Source: Solobacterium sp. (GTDB lineage: Bacteria > Bacillota_I > Bacilli_A > Erysipelotrichales > Erysipelotrichaceae). Taken from it: a stretch of DNA of 64,000 nt. A program made the position numbers and the translations under genes. Within the stretch, counting starts at the first letter, position 1; each line of letters opens with the position of its first letter. The DNA lies in assembly GCA_017432325.1 (NCBI GenBank), contig JAFRJJ010000003.1, forward strand, positions 21,945-85,944, written 5' to 3'. The notes below the pieces were generated by a model. It searched no databases and had not been told where the DNA came from. It saw only the letters and a program-made list of their open reading frames with translations. Shown here one piece after another: positions 44,752 through 52,508 of this stretch.

Positions 44752-45729
44752 ATGTCAATGCAGACGACCGTTCCTGTTATGTCACGCATGAAGGATGAAG
44801 ACCTTGCATTCATCCGTGAAATGGGCGTTGAACATGTGGAACTGAACATTAAAGAAGACGAAATTGATGTCGGACATCTGAATGAAGTGCGTGAGCGTTT
44901 CGCACAGTACGGACTCACACCGGTCCTGCTTTCCTGCAATGCGCTTCAGAAGAATAAGATCATTGATCTTGGCCTTGAAGGAAAGGACGAAGAGATCCGC
45001 AAATTCAATGAATTTGTCAAAGTGGCTGCTGAAGCAGGCTATCATACCGTATCGGTTGCCTGGCAGCCCAATGGGATCCATCGCTCCGGCAGAGCGGTCA
45101 GACCGCAGACAAGAGGCGGCGTATCCGCCTATTTCGACGCAGCTGACGGAAGTATCGAAGAGATCAAAAATGACCGTGTTTATACGGTTGATGAAATCTG
45201 GAAGAATTTTGAATACTTCCTGGAAGGTGTCGGTCCGACAATGCAGGAATGCGGTGTCCGCATGGCACTGCATCCGAATGATCCGCCTGTGGAATATGTA
45301 TGCGGTGTCGGAAGCCTGATCTACCGTTCCGATGATTACCGCAGAGCATTCGCACTCGATAAATGGGACTGTGTCGGCGTAAAACTCTGCATCGGATGCT
45401 GGCTGGAAGGCGGTGAACAGTTCGGTAATGTGATCAAGGACATCGAGGAATTCGTAGCTGCAGATAAAGTCGTCAGTGTTCATTTCCGCAATGTCAGCGG
45501 AACGGTTCCTTATTTTGAGGAAACACTGGATGAAGACGGATATGCCAACATGTATGAGATCATGAAGACACTTGTCAGAAGCGGTTATAAAGGACCGATC
45601 TCCGTTGACCATGCGTTTAAGGGATATGAATCATTCGGCGGAATGCTCGGCGCATTTGCTTATCCTACCGGACATATGAAAGGTATGGAAAGAGCAGCTG
45701 AGATCGAGCTGGGGCTGCGCGATCGTTAA
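44752..45729 (+). CDS. UxuA-like (mannonate dehydratase superfamily) protein
   Basis: 325 aa, shorter than classic UxuA (about 350-395). The family signature VRMALHPNDPP is near residue 175, with Cys in VKLCIGCW, SVHFRNVSG and a C-terminal end DGYANMYEIMKTL...SVDHAF...GHMKGMERAAEIEL that parallels the UxuA MYEVVKA and GRLKGLAEV blocks. The DHGH motif of UxuA is changed to DHAFK, so the metal site or substrate may differ. UxuA converts D-mannonate to 2-keto-3-deoxygluconate. I infer a sugar-acid dehydratase or epimerase. Expressed with the preceding gene and followed by a terminator. Confidence 0.65.
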   Translation: MSMQTTVPVMSRMKDEDLAFIREMGVEHVELNIKEDEIDVGHLNEVRERFAQYGLTPVLLSCNALQKNKIIDLGLEGKDEEIRKFNEFVKVAAEAGYHTVSVAWQPNGIHRSGRAVRPQTRGGVSAYFDAADGSIEEIKNDRVYTVDEIWKNFEYFLEGVGPTMQECGVRMALHPNDPPVEYVCGVGSLIYRSDDYRRAFALDKWDCVGVKLCIGCWLEGGEQFGNVIKDIEEFVAADKVVSVHFRNVSGTVPYFEETLDEDGYANMYEIMKTLVRSGYKGPISVDHAFKGYESFGGMLGAFAYPTGHMKGMERAAEIELGLRDR

Positions 45730-45738
45730 TACTTAGAA

Positions 45739-45784
45739 AGATCCTTCCGGATCGAAAAACTGAACCGGGAGGATTTTCTTTTTC
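45739..45784 (+). terminator. Terminator after the UxuA-like gene
   Basis: AGATCCTTCCGG pairs with CCGGGAGGATTT through 12 pairs (two G-U), then TCTTTTT. Confidence 0.8.
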
Positions 45785-45802
45785 TCGATACAGAAAGGAA
45801 CG

Positions 45803-45883
45803 TATTTCAGCTTAATGAAATGATTTGTTTCGTTATCTGCATGAATTGATGGCCGCATAATGAAACCTGCGGATTTTGGATGA
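45803..45883 (+). promoter_or_regulatory. Duplicated regulatory module, copy 1 (before the LarA-like gene)
   Basis: Conserved blocks: TATTTCAGC, AATGAAATGATT.GTTTCG (imperfect palindrome GAAA/TTTC), then exactly 28 bases later TGAAAC, then TTTTGGATGA. The same blocks with the same spacing recur at 47299-47379. It lies 68 bases before the ATG at 45951. Confidence 0.6.
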
Positions 45884-45950
45884 ACGCTGCATGTTTTATG
45901 TACTTTCAGCAATTTATAGTACTTGTGGGCTATACAGGGAGAATACGACA

Positions 45951-47258
45951 ATGAAAACAAAGAATGACGGTATCGTTTCTAAACTGCTTGCATCAACCAA
46001 TATTCCAGCAATGTTCCATGCGGCTCAGCAGTTTCCAAAAGAGCATATCAATGTTTCGGATATACCAGAAATGATCAGAAAGGAATTGAACAGACCTGAG
46101 ATCTCAGAAAAGATCAGACCCGGCAGCAGAATTGCGATCACTGCAGGAAGCCGCGGGATCCGCAATGTTGCGCTGATCACGAAGACCATCGCAGATCATG
46201 TGCGTGAACATGGCGCGGTTCCGTTTATCGTACCGGCTATGGGAAGTCATGGCGGTGCCAGCGCAGAAGGACAGCTGGAGATCCTTGCCGGATACGGCAT
46301 TACCGAGAGCTCAATGGGATGCAGGATCCTGTCCTCGATGGAAACAGTGCTGCTGGGTGAAACACCTGATGGAAAACCTGTTTATATGGACAGAAACGCT
46401 TATGAAAGTGATGGTGTCATTGTGTCCTGCCGTATAAAACCGCACAATGCGTTCCGCGGTCCTGTAGAAAGCGGTATATGCAAGATGATGACGGTTGGTC
46501 TTGGCAAACAGAAGGGTGCTTCCTTTGTTCATTCAGATGGCATGGACCATATGGCAGAGAATATTCCGGCAATGGCAGAAGTTGTACTGAACAGCGGGAA
46601 GATCCTGTTCGGGCTTCCATGTATTGAAAACGCCTATGATGAGACGATGATGTTTGAAGCGGTCCTGCCTGAGCATGTGCTGAGCAGGGAACCGGAACTG
46701 CTGAAAACTGCATTCGCCAATATGCCTTCCATCCTTGTAAAAAGCGCAGACGTGCTGATCGTAGATGAGATCGGCAAGAACTACAGCGGTACAGGCGTTG
46801 ATCCGAACATTACCGGGACTTTTTCTACACCGTACGCTTCCGGAGGCCTTGATGTACAGAGGACCTGTTTTCTGAACCTGAGTAAGGAATCACATGGCAA
46901 TGCGCTAGGGGTCGGACTGGCAAGCTGTATTACAAAAAAGATATTTGATGAGATCGATGTGGAAAAGATGTATCCAAACTGCATTACAAGCACGGTACTG
47001 CGATCTGCTATGATCCCGTGCGTCGTCGGGAATGACCGTGAGGCAGTTCAGCTCTGTATAAGGACATGCAGCAGGATCGATCCGGAACATGTGAGAATCG
47101 TCAGGATCGCAAACAGTCTGCACATCGGAACGATCATGCTGTCGGAAGCGTATTATGATGATGCGGTCAATGGGAAATACCCCGGACTGACAGCATTTGA
47201 TAAACCTGAGCCGCTGATCTTTGATGAGACAGGGAATCTGCTGACACCGATGATGTAA
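45951..47258 (+). CDS. LarA-like (DUF2088) racemase/epimerase family protein
   Basis: 435 aa. The LarA N-terminal domain is evident: RPGSRIAITAGSRGIRN, PFIVPAMGSHGGASAEGQLEIL, ESSMGCRILSSMETV, IVSCRIKPHNAFRGPVESGICKMMTVGLGKQKGA. The His in GSHGG and in KPHN match positions used to bind the nickel-pincer cofactor in lactate racemase. Family members racemise or epimerise alpha-hydroxy acids. In this setting an aldarate, aldonate or glycerate/tartrate-type acid is likely (inference). No larB, larC or larE is seen here, so the cofactor would come from elsewhere. AGGGAGA precedes the ATG at 45951. Confidence 0.7.
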   Translation: MKTKNDGIVSKLLASTNIPAMFHAAQQFPKEHINVSDIPEMIRKELNRPEISEKIRPGSRIAITAGSRGIRNVALITKTIADHVREHGAVPFIVPAMGSHGGASAEGQLEILAGYGITESSMGCRILSSMETVLLGETPDGKPVYMDRNAYESDGVIVSCRIKPHNAFRGPVESGICKMMTVGLGKQKGASFVHSDGMDHMAENIPAMAEVVLNSGKILFGLPCIENAYDETMMFEAVLPEHVLSREPELLKTAFANMPSILVKSADVLIVDEIGKNYSGTGVDPNITGTFSTPYASGGLDVQRTCFLNLSKESHGNALGVGLASCITKKIFDEIDVEKMYPNCITSTVLRSAMIPCVVGNDREAVQLCIRTCSRIDPEHVRIVRIANSLHIGTIMLSEAYYDDAVNGKYPGLTAFDKPEPLIFDETGNLLTPMM

Positions 47259-47567
47259 ATGGAAATCCTTCAGGCGGGAATTTCATTATGGTGAAACCTA
47301 TTTCAGCCGAATGAAATGATTCGTTTCGATATTTGATCCGATCAGCCATTGTGTGATGAAACTGTTTATTTTTGGATGATTGGAATGTGGAACGGGTGGT
47401 CCGCTTTGTATATATTATGGTTGTGGAACGAAAGATCCATTATCAACCGGGAAGAGTCGAGCAGCTTACCGGTTAAAATTCCCCTTTGTTGTGAAAAACC
47501 GGGTCGGATCTGATATCAGAGACGATCCTGTTTTTCATATATGGAATCTTAAGTGGAGGACGATCAT
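47259..47567 (+). promoter_or_regulatory. 309-base gap: duplicated module copy 2 and a long leader
   Basis: Blocks TATTTCAGC (47299-47307), GAATGAAATGATTCGTTTCG (47309-47328), TGAAAC (47357-47362) and TTTTGGATGA (47370-47379) repeat the module at 45803 with identical spacing. About 190 bases separate it from the ATG at 47568. That leader contains AACCGG/CCGGTT and other short inverted repeats but no protein. No clear terminator for the LarA-like gene is present. Confidence 0.55.
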
Positions 47568-48458
47568 ATGACTGACAGAAAACGATTTGCCTACAAAAAT
47601 CCAAAACCCAGATGCGGAGGAAACCTGAAAACAAGATGGAATTATACTGAACCGGCCTACAGGATGGCACCGCATGTATGGAATGTCGGAGGACAGGATG
47701 ATGTTTCCGCATATCTGCTGGACAGTGGTGAGGGACTGATCCTGATCGATACCGGATATGAGGATACGCTTTATCTGCTGATCGATCATATCTGGAGGAT
47801 CGGATATGACCCTGCGGATATTAAAAAGATCCTGCTGTCTCATTATCACGGGGACCATTCCCAAGGCGCCAGACTGATCCAGGAAATGGCAGGAGGCAAG
47901 GAAAACTGTGAGATCTGGCTTTCTGAAGCAGATGAGATCAATCATCAGAGAACAAAGGATGAAACGGTCCCGATGGAAGTACTTCCATATGAAGTGACAA
48001 ATTTCTATGATCCGCAGGAACCGATCATGCTGGGCAGATTTGTGATCCGTACCAGACTGACGCCGGGACATACATGGGGTGCTACATCGTTCTTCTTCGA
48101 TGATACGGATGAAGAGACAGGAAAGACATATCATTGCGCAATGCATGGCGGACTTGGGACTGCGATGATGAAACCCGGAACACAGCGTATGGAACATGAA
48201 CTGATGACGCCGGAAGGGGCATTCCGCTTCATACGGGATTGTCTGGAACTGGCGGAGATGGATGTGGACATTAATCTTCCGAGTCACCTCAATCAGGCAA
48301 ATCTGGATGAAAATCTTCCGGAAGACCTGAATGACTATACATGGTTCGTGAATGATTACAGCTGGCATGACATGCTTGTCAACAGGGCTGAAGAGGTCAT
48401 GTCCTACTACCCGGAAATCTATCCGGATCTGGTACGTACCATTCCGACTTTGAAATAA
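47568..48458 (+). CDS. B3-like MBL-fold hydrolase, cluster paralogue 4
   Basis: 296 aa. It shares PHVWNVGGQDDVSAYLLDSGEGLILIDTGY, zinc motif SHYHGDHSQGARLIQEMAGG, third His in PGHTWGATSFFFDDTD and final His in SHLNQANLDENLPEDLNDY. It stands 8 kb from the other three copies with its own control region. GTGGAGGA precedes the ATG at 47568. The loop after the third His (HGGLGTAMMKPGTQRME) differs from copies 2 and 3 (HGGMGTGTMYPGS), which may alter substrate choice. It might serve the product of the LarA-like enzyme (inference). Confidence 0.7.
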   Translation: MTDRKRFAYKNPKPRCGGNLKTRWNYTEPAYRMAPHVWNVGGQDDVSAYLLDSGEGLILIDTGYEDTLYLLIDHIWRIGYDPADIKKILLSHYHGDHSQGARLIQEMAGGKENCEIWLSEADEINHQRTKDETVPMEVLPYEVTNFYDPQEPIMLGRFVIRTRLTPGHTWGATSFFFDDTDEETGKTYHCAMHGGLGTAMMKPGTQRMEHELMTPEGAFRFIRDCLELAEMDVDINLPSHLNQANLDENLPEDLNDYTWFVNDYSWHDMLVNRAEEVMSYYPEIYPDLVRTIPTLK

Positions 48459-48465
48459 TTTGTTT

Positions 48466-48574
48466 CAATTGAAAGTGAAACGTGCAATTTGAAACACGCT
48501 AATTGTTTCTGTGAAAAAAGAATGTATTATTTAGATTACCTTAAATTGAAGTGGTTTTCACAAATTGATAGAGT
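48466..48574 (+). promoter_or_regulatory. Control region of the garR-lyase operon
   Basis: GTGAAAC (48475-48481) and TTTGAAAC (48488-48495) lie close together, flanked by TGTTTCA and TTGTTTC in the opposite sense. A weak promoter (TTGAAG 48546-48551, TAGAGT 48569-48574, 17-base gap) follows. Confidence 0.4.
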
Positions 48575-48625
48575 GTAAATGTAAAAAGATGCGGTAACGC
48601 GCAATTGATCTGTAAGGAGGAAAAT

Positions 48626-49528
48626 ATGACAGATTTCAAGACAAAAAAGATTGGTTTTATCGGTCTCGGCATCATGGGCAGACCCATGGCGATCAACCTT
48701 GTGAAAGCAGGATACGAAGTACATGTTTATGACAGAAAAGAAGAAAACATGGCAGCAGTTGTTGAAGCAGGCGGTCATTCCGCTTCCTCCAACAAGGAAC
48801 TGGCACAGATATGCGATGTCATCGTTACAATGGTTCCCAACAGCCCCCAGGTCAAAGATGTTCTCTTCGGCCCTGAAGGCATTGCGGATGATATGAAGGA
48901 AGGCTCCTGCTTCATCGACTGCTCTTCCATCAACCCGATCGCTTCCAAAGAGATCAGCGCTGAACTGGCCAAGAGAAATATCCCGATGCTGGACGCTCCG
49001 GTATCCGGCGGCGAACCCAAGGCGATCGACGGAACACTGAGCTTCATGGTCGGCGGTCCCCAGGAACTGTTTGACGCAGCGAAACCGCTGCTGGAAGTCA
49101 TGGGCGCTTCTGTTGTCAGATGCGGTGAAGTCGGTGCCGGCAACACAACAAAACTCGCAAACCAGATCGTCGTCGCATGCAACATCCAGGCATGCGCAGA
49201 AGCGTTCACACTTGCCCAGATGGCAGGCGTTGATCCGGAACTCGTATTCCAGGCGATCAAGGGCGGACTTGCAGGTTCCACAGTTATGAACGCAAAAGTA
49301 CCGATGATGCTGGAAGGCAATACAAAGCCGGGCTTCAGGATCGATCTGCACATCAAAGACCTGAACAACGCGCTGGACGCTGCGCATACAGTCGGCGCGC
49401 CTGTTCCGATGACAGCAGCTGTACAGGAAGTCCTGCAGTGGCTCCACAACAACGAAGCAGGCTCCTTCGACCACAGCGCGATCGAACTCTACTATGAGAA
49501 GCTGACAGGCATCAAGCTCGGACGATAA
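48626..49528 (+). CDS. garR: Tartronate semialdehyde reductase (2-hydroxy-3-oxopropionate reductase)
   Basis: 300 aa, beta-hydroxyacid dehydrogenase family. NAD site GFIGLGIMGRPMAINLVKAG; substrate-binding LDAPVSGGEPKAIDGTLSFMVGG near residue 120; catalytic Lys in TKLANQIVV near 170; C-terminal SFDHSAIELYYEKLTG. It reduces tartronate semialdehyde to D-glycerate. AAGGAGGA precedes the ATG at 48626. The neighbours (DapA-family lyase, glycerate kinase) and the aldarate dehydratases make the GarR assignment stronger than the general family name. Confidence 0.85.
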   Translation: MTDFKTKKIGFIGLGIMGRPMAINLVKAGYEVHVYDRKEENMAAVVEAGGHSASSNKELAQICDVIVTMVPNSPQVKDVLFGPEGIADDMKEGSCFIDCSSINPIASKEISAELAKRNIPMLDAPVSGGEPKAIDGTLSFMVGGPQELFDAAKPLLEVMGASVVRCGEVGAGNTTKLANQIVVACNIQACAEAFTLAQMAGVDPELVFQAIKGGLAGSTVMNAKVPMMLEGNTKPGFRIDLHIKDLNNALDAAHTVGAPVPMTAAVQEVLQWLHNNEAGSFDHSAIELYYEKLTGIKLGR

Positions 49529-49556
49529 GAAACAACAGATAAACGAGGATCAGAAT

Positions 49557-50456
49557 ATGAACACAGAATTTATGAAGGGTGTGGTCGTCCCGATCGTAAC
49601 ACCCATCGATGAGAATGAAAAAGTCGATGAGAAGCTGATGAGAGAACAGACAGAATATGTCATCAGCCACGGGATGCACGGGATCCTCGCGTTTGGCTCC
49701 AACGGAGAGTTCTTCCAGGCGGAAGAAGATGAGATGGAAAGAACGCTTGAGATCATCATCGATCAGACAAACAAACGTGTGCCGGTGTATTTCGGTATCG
49801 GCGCGATCAACACGAAGAAGTGCATCCGCCTTGCAAAGATGGCGGTATCCAAAGGCGCTGACGCTGTTTCCATCCTTCAGCCGATGTTCCTGAAACCTAG
49901 TGAGCGCGAACTGTTCAACCACTTCAAGGCGATCGCGGAAGCCGTTCCGGAAACTCCCGTGCTGATCTACAACAACCCGGGAAGAGTCGGCTATGGCCTG
50001 ACAGCCGCGTTTGTCGACCGTCTTGCCCATGAAGTACCGAACATCGTCGGTATGAAGGACACATCCGGAGACATCACGCTGACGGAAGAGTGCATCCGCA
50101 GAACAAGAGATATCGACTTCAAGGTATTCGGCGGAAAAGACACGCTGCTGTACGCCAGTCTGTGTGTCGGCGCTGCAGGCGGTGTCTGCACAGCCGGAAA
50201 CTTCATGCCTGAACTGATCGGCGATGTATATGAAAAGTTTGCAGCAGGTGACCTGAAAGGCTCACTGGAAGCACAGTTCAAACTCAACCCGGTACGTCTG
50301 TCCATGGATCTCGTTCCGTTCCCGAATGCCGCAAAAGACATGATCCGTCTGGAAGGCAGGGAAGCGGGAGTACCTTATCTGCCCGGTCTGCCCACAGAGG
50401 AAGGACCTCAGCTGGAAGCGATGCGGAAAGCAATGAAAGAGGCAGGACTGATCTGA
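49557..50456 (+). CDS. DapA-family lyase, probable 5-keto-4-deoxyglucarate aldolase
   Basis: 299 aa. Schiff-base Lys in NIVGMKDTSGD near residue 165, the Tyr in PVLIYNNPGRVGYG near 140 and a GSNGEFF loop in place of the GTTGE of DapA, marking a non-DHDPS member. The family includes KdgD (5-keto-4-deoxyglucarate dehydratase) and sugar-acid aldolases. The next steps encoded nearby need tartronate semialdehyde, so aldol cleavage to that plus pyruvate fits better than KdgD chemistry (inference). No HpcH/GarL-type aldolase is in the window. A terminator follows. Confidence 0.75.
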   Translation: MNTEFMKGVVVPIVTPIDENEKVDEKLMREQTEYVISHGMHGILAFGSNGEFFQAEEDEMERTLEIIIDQTNKRVPVYFGIGAINTKKCIRLAKMAVSKGADAVSILQPMFLKPSERELFNHFKAIAEAVPETPVLIYNNPGRVGYGLTAAFVDRLAHEVPNIVGMKDTSGDITLTEECIRRTRDIDFKVFGGKDTLLYASLCVGAAGGVCTAGNFMPELIGDVYEKFAAGDLKGSLEAQFKLNPVRLSMDLVPFPNAAKDMIRLEGREAGVPYLPGLPTEEGPQLEAMRKAMKEAGLI

Positions 50457-50466
50457 ACCTAACAAG

Positions 50467-50491
50467 GATCCCCGCGTACTGCGGGGATCTT
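50467..50491 (+). terminator. Stem-loop after the DapA-family gene
   Basis: GATCCCCGC-GTACT-GCGGGGATC with a weak tail TTAT. Confidence 0.6.
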
Positions 50492-50625
50492 ATACTGTCC
50501 GGGGTACCGGATGACCTGCCGGTCAGAAAAGAACTGACTGCAGTCAGAGTCATAAAAAGATGCTAAAATAAAACAGAGCATCAATGAATCCTATCATTTT
50601 TTCTATCATGTAAAGCAGGTGAATT

Positions 50626-51861
50626 ATGAACACAAATCTGAGAAACGACGCCCAGCAGATCATTGACGCAAGTATCCGCGCTGTTCTGCCCGACACTGCA
50701 GTAGAACGGGCTCTGAAAGAGTTCCGTCCTTCCTCCGGAAAGACGTTGCTTGTCTCGATCGGCAAGGCCGCATGGCAGATGGCTGCGGCAGCGGTCAAGT
50801 GCCTTGATCATGTGGATGACGGCATCGTTATTACAAAATATGATCACGTCATGGGAGAGATCCCCGGTGTCAGATGCTTTGAAGCAGGGCATCCTGTACC
50901 GGACGAAAACAGTTTCGGCGCTACCCAGGAGGCACTGGATATGGTCAGCGGACTCACGGAAGAGGATACTGTCATTTTCCTGATCTCGGGCGGCGGCAGC
51001 GCGCTGTTTGAAAAACCGCTCATTCCGGGAGAAGAGCTTCAGGATGTCACAAACCAGCTGCTCGCTTCCGGCGCAGATATCGTTGAGATGAACACGATCC
51101 GTAAACGCCTGAGCGCAGTCAAAGGCGGAAAGTTTGCCGACGCGGCAGCTCCGGCAAAGATCTACAGCATCGTTCTCAGCGACATTCTCGGCGACCCGCT
51201 CGATATGATCGCCAGCGGTCCTGCAGTGCCCGATACATCAACATGTGAAGACGCGCTGAATATCGTCAAGAAATACCGTCTGAAGCTCACGGAAGAAGCT
51301 GACAGACTGCTCCATGTCGAAACGGCGAAGTACCTGGACAATGTCACGACAAAGATCACGGGAAGCGTCAGGGAACTGTGCACGGCCGCGAAAGAACAGT
51401 GTGAAGTGCTTGGCTATGAAACAGTCCTGCTGACAGACCTGATGAGCTGTGAAGCAAGGGATGCGGGAAGCCTGCTCGGCGCCATTCTGAAGACACACGC
51501 TAACGAGGGCAGAAAGATCGCGTACATTGCCGGCGGTGAGACGGTCGTTCATCTGAAGGGCCAGGGTCTCGGCGGCAGAAACCAGGAGATCGCGCTTTCC
51601 GCTGCAGCCCAGATCGCGGGACTTCCGAATGCCGCACTGCTGTCATTCGGCAGTGACGGTACGGACGGACCGACAGATGCGGCAGGCGGCTACACTGACG
51701 GCAGCACGGCGGAAGAACTCCTTCAGCACGGCCTCAAAATCGCGGATGTACTGGATAACAACGACGCGTACCATGCGCTGAAAACATGCGGCGGACTGAT
51801 CTTTACCGGACCTACCGGGACAAACGTCAACGACGTGACGGTCGGACTGATCGGGGAATAA
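50626..51861 (+). CDS. gckA: Glycerate 2-kinase, MOFRL family
   Basis: 411 aa. N-terminal DUF4147 domain with the nucleotide loop FLISGGGSALFEKP near residue 120 and C-terminal MOFRL domain (YIAGGETVVHLKGQGLGGRNQEIALSAA, SFGSDGTDGPTDAAGGYTDG). It phosphorylates D-glycerate to 2-phosphoglycerate with ATP, feeding lower glycolysis. This closes the aldarate route begun by gudD and garD. It is unrelated in fold to enterobacterial GarK. It has its own upstream region of about 130 bases and a strong terminator. Confidence 0.88.
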   Translation: MNTNLRNDAQQIIDASIRAVLPDTAVERALKEFRPSSGKTLLVSIGKAAWQMAAAAVKCLDHVDDGIVITKYDHVMGEIPGVRCFEAGHPVPDENSFGATQEALDMVSGLTEEDTVIFLISGGGSALFEKPLIPGEELQDVTNQLLASGADIVEMNTIRKRLSAVKGGKFADAAAPAKIYSIVLSDILGDPLDMIASGPAVPDTSTCEDALNIVKKYRLKLTEEADRLLHVETAKYLDNVTTKITGSVRELCTAAKEQCEVLGYETVLLTDLMSCEARDAGSLLGAILKTHANEGRKIAYIAGGETVVHLKGQGLGGRNQEIALSAAAQIAGLPNAALLSFGSDGTDGPTDAAGGYTDGSTAEELLQHGLKIADVLDNNDAYHALKTCGGLIFTGPTGTNVNDVTVGLIGE

Positions 51862-51871
51862 GAGAAGAACA

Positions 51872-51903
51872 GGGACATTCCGGATGAACCGGGATGTCTT
51901 TTT
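51872..51903 (+). terminator. Rho-independent terminator after glycerate kinase
   Basis: GACATTCCGG-ATGAA-CCGGGATGTC followed by TTTTT. Confidence 0.85.
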
Positions 51904-51916
51904 CTTGTGTGCATCA

Positions 51917-51948
51917 TAAAAAGGCAGAAGCGAACTGCTGCTTCTGCC
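51917..51948 (-). terminator. Rho-independent terminator of the nitroreductase gene (minus strand)
   Basis: On the minus strand GGCAGAAGC-AGCAGTTC-GCTTCTGCC is followed by TTTTT. Confidence 0.85.
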
Positions 51949-51983
51949 GGAAAAGAGGGAGGTTCTTTTCTGATCTTACTTGC

Positions 51984-52508
51984 TCAGAGACAGGTAACGT
52001 TTTTGACTGCGCTGTATAAATGAGGGATCTTTTCAGCTGCCTTATGTCCGACAGCGACAGCGATCTCATATACATATCCTTCCGGGATCTGCAGCGCCTG
52101 ATTGAAATAAGCCATCTTTTCACCGGTCATGACATTTCTGATACATCCGATGATCAGACTGCCAAGACCCAGTCCTTCCGCAGCCAGAGCCAGGTTCTGG
52201 GCGGCAATGCCGGCGTCAACTCCGGACCAGTGGAAGCTGCTGTCACCGCTCAGGATAAAGACAACAGGCGCTTCATAATAGAAGTTATGGCCGTTCGGTT
52301 TTCTTTCCTTGACCAGTTCTTCCTGGATCTCGTTCAGGATCGGGTTGTCACCCTTCAGCACGGTAAAATGGATCTCCTGCCTGTTGGCTGCAGTCGGTGC
52401 CTGAAGACCTGCGTTGATCAAGATCTCCAGTTCTTCTTCCGTCAGGAGCTCCTCTGTATAGCTGCGGGTAGAGCTTCTGTCAGCGATCGCCTTCAAAACA
52501 TCTTTCAT
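51984..52508 (-). CDS. Nitroreductase-family FMN oxidoreductase
   Basis: 174 aa. The FMN motif RSSTRSYTEELLTEEELEILINAGLQAPTAANRQ at the N-terminus and GVDAGIAAQNLALAAEGLGLGSLIIGCIRN in the middle are typical. These dimeric flavoproteins reduce nitro groups, quinones or enones with NAD(P)H. The length is at the short end of the family. The upstream region contains CTTCAA...TTGAAG with TGAAAT inside (near 52566-52593), related to the TGAAAC motifs of the aldarate cluster. Confidence 0.85.
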   Translation of the reverse strand: MKDVLKAIADRSSTRSYTEELLTEEELEILINAGLQAPTAANRQEIHFTVLKGDNPILNEIQEELVKERKPNGHNFYYEAPVVFILSGDSSFHWSGVDAGIAAQNLALAAEGLGLGSLIIGCIRNVMTGEKMAYFNQALQIPEGYVYEIAVAVGHKAAEKIPHLYSAVKNVTCL

